64,000 bases of DNA from Blattamonas nauphoetae. Its lineage: Eukaryota > Preaxostyla > Oxymonadida. A program made the position numbers and the translations under genes. The notes under the pieces were generated by a model. It had not been told where the DNA came from. It was given only the letters and a program-made list of their open reading frames with translations, and ran no database searches. Below are positions 59,199 to 64,000 of the stretch, piece after piece. The stretch's first letter is position 1. Each line of letters starts with the position of its first letter. The stretch lies in assembly GCA_033064195.1 (NCBI GenBank), contig JARBJD010000032.1, positions 1-64,000 of the forward strand. The letters are read 5' to 3'.

Positions 59199-60030
59199 GC
59201 ATCGTTATCATCCGACAACTTACAAATTCACACGCTCCTGCTTCATCGAGATGCTCACCTCACTTTGAACACCAGCTGTTCTCCATCTCAGCGGACGTGG
59301 TCTTTCACATCACACCGAACATTCTCTTGTCACTGCACACTTTATTCCAAGTTCATGCCATTTCTCACCTTCACCCTCACTTTCTTTCTCTTTTCTCGTA
59401 TCTCTCCATCTCAACAGATTCTTGATTTCGATTGGTCGGTTGGCTTTCAAAGGCCCTCTCTTCTTTGATCCTCATTCCCATTCTCTGTATTGTCCCTGTC
59501 AACGCTGTTAGTCTGAGGACAACCAAATAGCTTTTTCTCCTCTCAGCGTGGGCTCCTCAATTCTTTCATCTCTGTCGTCTTCTCCATTCATCTGAGTGAT
59601 TCATCTTGTCCGTTTCTCCGATTCATTTGTCACGACTCATCTCACTCCACTCACTCAAACACTCCGCTTCCCTCTCACCAAGAGACCCTTCCCATTTGGG
59701 AAAGTCTCAGTTTGAGGTGGAAGTCTTCTTCTCGTCTGGAGTCTCATGTGAGTTCTTTCGACAACATTCTGTGCTCTTCTCTGCTTCTTTCCTCACTTCA
59801 TCATCTCTATTTGCTATCCTGGTAACTTTTCATCGTTACTCAATCCATGTGGGACTATCACTCTCCAGCTGTTGTTCATCTGACGAACGCACTGAGAAAA
59901 GGGCTTCTGTGAACACTGTGGGAAAAGACTAGAAGTTAATTCACACTCTCAATCGAAATTCTCTCTCCATTCATGTCATATATTCTCAATTTCTGTCTCC
60001 ATTGAAGTTGTAAGAATCTTTGATACTCAA
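59199..60030. other. Spacer upstream of paralog D
   Basis: C/T-rich first half with short spurious frames. The last 80 nt are the 5' flank shared with paralog C. Confidence 0.5.
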
Positions 60031-60045
60031 ATCTGATCAAACCAT
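60031..60045 (+). promoter_or_regulatory. Shared upstream 15-mer (copy D)
   Basis: atctgatcaaaccat, 19 nt before the start codon. It sits in the uninterrupted version of the site that received the 4.96-kb transposon next to paralog C. Confidence 0.45.
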
Positions 60046-60064
60046 TGGAGACTCAAATTGCCTG

Positions 60065-62250
60065 ATGACTTGCCCATTCAGTGTTCTATCGAACAGTCGG
60101 CATATCCCCAACTACTCATCGATCCAGAATGACATCCTTATCGACAAAACATCAGTACATCCTGATATTGATGCAGAAAAAGCGAAACAAACTGTATGTC
60201 GATTTTCTCTCGACTTCACTCTCAAATGTTTCCAGAACTATCTTGAAATGTTTCTACGCAATATCTGTGGTGAATGTGAACAACTCCGTACCATGATGTT
60301 GAATGGTCTCCTCGTTCTCGTGACAGGTTTGTCTCGACATGCATTCCTTAAATCTCGTTGATGGTTTTCACAGAATCTGATTGGGCCCGCGCCACAATTC
60401 TCGACGTGGAGTACATCAAACCTCTTGAAGAATATTGTGAAAAGACCGAACCATGTGATGTATCTGTGTGATTCTTTTGTTGTCATCATTTCTCAGATTG
60501 CATTCCCGAAATTGTTGTCTCTGATTGGTCTGTCAATGTTTCATGTTCATCTCGACTCTTTTTCATGATTTCTCCGATCAGGGAAATCATCAGAAGATGA
60601 ATTGGATCTCATTTGTCGATCGTCGATTCCAACTTTCCTTTTCACATGGATAATCTCAATTTCAGATAAAAATTTGATCAATGAAGTTAGTTTTCCTCCA
60701 CATTTCGATCATTTTGTTCCAGATCGGAAATTGTCTGTTTTTGTGGACTTCAACACTTCGATCGTCGTCTGCCTTCCTCGCCCACCACAAAACCCATTTT
60801 CTCGCATTTATCGATCATTATGAAAGCAAAAAGTCATCTTTTGCACACGTGATGATTCTGGCCCGTCTTTATTTCTTTTCCCATCTCGACGTGTCGAAGC
60901 TGGCTCTTCAAGCACTCACCACACGATGCAAGTCTGATTCGGAAACACGCTCCTTCCTCCGAACACTCAAAGTGCCTTCTGGTTCGACTGACAGTTCGTC
61001 GGAGCTTGTCCCGTTCGCAGGACGGCTGTGTTCCACACTGGCCGAGCATGTTTCGGAAATGAAGTCACTCTTCTCCGAATCGTCGCCTTCAGATGGAACC
61101 ATCTCTGCTATCTCCGCCTCCCTTCCCGCGGAATCATCACTTCTCAACGGAAACGCTGTTTTGGAGATGCTTTGTGAGGAACTGTCACTCCTCGGCTCAC
61201 TTCTCTCCACGATTCTCATCCCATTTGAAAACGTGTGTGTTTGTCTCTTCTCATCTTGTCCAGATTCTGGTCAAGGACGGTATTGTTCCTCTTTTCAAAT
61301 CAAACATCGTTTTCTGCCTCGATCTACTGGAGCACGAGAACCCAGAATCGAATTGCCCACCTTCAGACAGAACCAACATGATTATCACAATTCTCCACCT
61401 TTCGTGGGATTGTGGTTCCTTCTGTCTCAGCCCCTCTAACAAATCACTCTATCAAATTGTCGTCTCCACCTTCTCCGATGTTCCACAGCTGTGCTCACTT
61501 TTGGAGCGGACTAGCCGCCACTCCTCACCAACAACCTCATCTCATCTTCGAATGATCGCCAATCTTCGTGTCAATCTGCCCCACCTGCTTCCTCAGATTC
61601 TGGAAGAGAATCTGGTAGAACGAGTGATCGACATCACCAATCCGATAGCAGTTCCAGCAACGTTCGATGATTACCATGTGAAACTCATCTGGGCCATCAC
61701 CAACCTGATCACTAATCCACAAGACATCACTCAAAACCAAGGAGAGCGGAAGAGAGTCGGCATCTTTCTGCTTGAACGAGTTCTTCAACCAGCAAAGCAA
61801 TATCTGCAGTTCATTCTTCAGCGAGAGGAATTCATTCCGGATGATGACTCAAGCGACAATGAGCTCCAAAAACAAATCGGTTACCTGTTGAACCAGATAC
61901 TGCTGCTCGAACGCGATTTGTTCGAAGTTGGTGAGATTGTGGAGACCGGAAGAGAGGAGTGGGAAGTGGGGTGGTTGGTAGAGAAGACAAAAGAGAAAGA
62001 TTTGGGGGTGAGACTGAAGATAGTCGGAGAAGACGATGTGAAAATGAGGGCGAATGAGAATGAGAGATGGATGAAGCGAGTGGAGAGGCGACGAGAAGCA
62101 GGACATGAAGATGCGATGGAAGGATGGCTGACGCGAAGAGACTGGAGAGCACAATCAAAGATTGTGGCGTACCGGAAGTATGTGAGTGAGGAGAGTGGGA
62201 TGAACTATGAAAGATGGGAAGGATGGAGATATAATGTGTATTGGATGTAA
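60065..62250 (+). CDS. ARM-like helical protein, paralog D
   Basis: Exons 60065-60326, 60374-60465, 60497-60527, 60582-60685, 60723-61232, 61264-62250; introns 47, 31, 54, 37 and 31 nt; 661 residues with every join in frame. It is the best-preserved reference copy of the family. Blocks in order: VLSNSRHIPNYSSIQN, KQTVCRFSLDFTLKCFQNYL, IAFPKLLSLIG (micro-exon), FLAFIDHYESKKSS, LCSTLAEHVSEMKS, then EEWEVGWLVEKTKEKDLG and GHEDAMEGWLTRRD. The final 14 residues differ from B and C, which end NVNF. Probably a soluble helical scaffold; function unknown. It is followed by a convergent beta-helix surface protein gene. Confidence 0.87.
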
Positions 62251-62269
62251 ATTTCACGTTTCACGTCAC
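62251..62269 (+). promoter_or_regulatory. Conserved 3' flank motif (copy D)
   Basis: atttcacgtttcacgtcac directly after the stop codon; the counterpart after copy B differs at one base. Confidence 0.35.
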
Positions 62270-62527
62270 AGTCAAGTTTCTTCTGTTTGATCTAGAAGTA
62301 AAGAAATCGCAATTCAATCTTCAGTTCACCAATTCTGAAGGCAATCTTCTCTCTGGTGCCTGGTGAAGACGATTGGTTCTTTGGAGGGTCTCGTAAATCC
62401 TCACGAAGCTCAAATTTGTCAAAAGTCATTCAAATCAACAGAAATATCAGAAATGCGAGAAAGAACAAAACTAAGGTTGACAAGGCAGACACCAAAAATA
62501 TCGAAAATGGATATCACATGCCAAAAA

Positions 62528-64000
62528 TTAACTGGTCTTCGATGGCAACGAGGAAGACTCATTCGGTTGCTCTGTCACGACAACAGCAGCTTCAGATGGA
62601 AAAGCAGCAACTCCATTCTGCCCCACTGCATATTGCATCTGCGCGGGATGGCTGGGAGGCATCGCATACACATATTGAACAGGCTGGTTCGCATTCGGTT
62701 GGAGGGGCACGTTTGGAGCGTGTTGAGCAGGCTGGCATTCAGAGTGCGGCACGGAGTCGTCTTCGCAGCACACTCGCATTCGCCCACTCCCACAACATCT
62801 TCGTGCTCGACGGCAGCAACAGCACGGGCAGCACCCGCAGCAGCACACCCCAACACAGCACATCACAATCCCAGCCACTGCCACAACAAGCCCCACCCCA
62901 AACACAACAAACGACCACACAAACCGCTTCAGCAGCCGAGAGATCGACACAGGAAGTGCACATTTCGTTCCCGAAGCATCCAAAACATGCGGCGAAGAGC
63001 TGTACGAGCTCATCTCACCAAACGAGTCGCAATCGAAGTATGCGAGTGCGGACTCCTCGATGAAGATGTCGGATGCTTTCGTTCCTGTGTTCCCCCAGAA
63101 CCAGTTGTCGTACAGCGACTCGGACGAGATCATATTCTGTTCTGAATTTGACGGTTCGGTTTCGTTCTTTGCCACTCCCACAACAATCGCTCCACCTTTT
63201 CCTGAAGAGCGGCAGTTTCGGAAGAAAGACTTTCTGATCACCAAGTTCTGCGGAATTGCTTCAATCACAACACACGCCGACAACGCTCCGAGTGAAGTCA
63301 CGGTCGAGAATGTCGTGCTCATCAGCGTCAGTCGAGACCCTTTCTTGAAACACAACACTCCACTCCCGTCTGTCGTCGAGAATGTGTGGAAGTCGCTGGA
63401 AGTGATCTCCAGCTCCCCATCTTCGGAATCAAATGTCAAAAATCCCGCTTTTCCGTCAATCCCCACATTTTGGTTCGAGAATGATGACGACGAGATTCGA
63501 ATCTTCTGTGGCCCGTTTGTCACATATTCCGGCACAGCCTTGGCAAGCCCGCAGTGGTTGAAGTCCGACGACGACAGTTCAAAGCTTGTTGCGGAGAGAG
63601 CGGGGACAATCGTGAACTCCAGCGCCGCTTCACAATCATTGAACGACGACGACGAGATTGTCACTGAAACCAGCTCGTTCGTTTCCTTCGTCGGCTCTTT
63701 GGCATTGAGAGTGTCGTCAGCGTCTTCGTTGGACGATGCGGGGACGAAAGTGATCGTTTTGAATGAACTCGAAGAAATCTTCACAAATCTCGTCGAAGCC
63801 GAGCACAGCATTGGTGATGTCGATGTCACTGTCACATTCTTGTATGCGGACGCTGAGACACTCACTGTCGTGTTTGCTGATGTCGAGTCCACCAGCGATC
63901 TTTCAACGATCGTCGATTCCATCTGGAATCCAGTGAATCCAACTGTACCCCCTGCGGCAACTGCAATCGGCGAGCAAATGTGGTGGTCAGCCCAATCACA
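62528..64000 (-). CDS. Beta-helix surface protein with Cys-rich cytoplasmic tail (partial)
   Basis: Minus-strand frame open to the right edge, so the N-terminus is outside the window; at least 490 residues are visible. The ectodomain has short beta-helix repeats of the type ISSSSFNDCEAALEF, SSDFNHCGLAK and RISSSSFSNQNVG. A membrane span (FVWSFVVFGVGLVVAVAGIV) is followed at once by a dense cysteine cluster (CCVGVCCCGCCPCCCC, then more Cys) likely to be palmitoylated. The tail ends Pro/Gln/Ala-rich (QPVQYVYAMPPSHPAQMQYA). It lacks the pseudokinase of the other two beta-helix proteins. The end is close to paralog D and convergent with it. Role: probably adhesion or surface sensing (inference). 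Confidence 0.82.
   Translation of the reverse strand, partial: CDWADHHICSPIAVAAGGTVGFTGFQMESTIVERSLVDSTSANTTVSVSASAYKNVTVTSTSPMLCSASTRFVKISSSSFKTITFVPASSNEDADDTLNAKEPTKETNELVSVTISSSSFNDCEAALEFTIVPALSATSFELSSSDFNHCGLAKAVPEYVTNGPQKIRISSSSFSNQNVGIDGKAGFLTFDSEDGELEITSSDFHTFSTTDGSGVLCFKKGSRLTLMSTTFSTVTSLGALSACVVIEAIPQNLVIRKSFFRNCRSSGKGGAIVVGVAKNETEPSNSEQNMISSESLYDNWFWGNTGTKASDIFIEESALAYFDCDSFGEMSSYSSSPHVLDASGTKCALPVSISRLLKRFVWSFVVFGVGLVVAVAGIVMCCVGVCCCGCCPCCCCRRARRCCGSGRMRVCCEDDSVPHSECQPAQHAPNVPLQPNANQPVQYVYAMPPSHPAQMQYAVGQNGVAAFPSEAAVVVTEQPNESSSLPSKTS

Overview
The window is eukaryotic protist DNA. Genes are cut by very short introns, many exactly 31 nt, most opening GTNTG and ending CAG. Products include NHL propellers, LRR-PP2C, ankyrin-DHHC, SPRY and large surface beta-helix proteins with a C-terminal pseudokinase. 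The best fit is an oxymonad-type metamonad flagellate (Blattamonas or Monocercomonoides relatives). That assignment rests on gene style and is an inference. No standard tRNA, rRNA or CRISPR array was seen.

Layout. 1-1077 is a 50-nt minisatellite that runs off the left edge. 1.5-3.6 kb holds ARM-like paralog A (minus). 4.0-6.6 kb is an NHL-repeat gene. 6.9-13.2 kb is a 1,995-residue LRR-PP2C phosphatase. 13.3-14.9 kb is a coiled-coil/SPRY gene (minus). 15-20 kb is mostly broken coding sequence, followed by a 953-bp inverted-repeat element. 22.2-24.3 kb is paralog B. 24.4-26.9 kb is decayed. 26.9-34.4 kb encodes a 2,494-residue beta-helix/pseudokinase receptor. 35.06-39.75 kb is a DIRS-type tyrosine-recombinase retrotransposon. 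40.5-46.7 kb carries three minus-strand genes: two related helical proteins flanking a 12-exon ankyrin-DHHC palmitoyltransferase, with a small tRNA-like-bearing transposon between two of them. 47.67-52.63 kb is a 4.96-kb TA-flanked element that split the 5' flank of paralog C and carries a second identical copy of the small transposon. 52.6-62.3 kb holds paralog C, a second beta-helix/pseudokinase receptor and paralog D. A third beta-helix surface protein (minus) runs off the right edge.

How the parts relate. The four ARM-like paralogs (A-D) share exon lengths almost to the base, so comparing them fixes gene structures and reveals the insertion site of the 5-kb element. The receptors (beta-helix ectodomain, one membrane span, kinase fold lacking catalytic residues), the LRR-PP2C and the ankyrin-DHHC enzyme are all plausible membrane or signalling proteins, but nothing here shows that they act together. 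The most unusual object is the 482-bp inverted-repeat transposon that carries a Pol III-style A box, B box and T-run, present in two identical copies.
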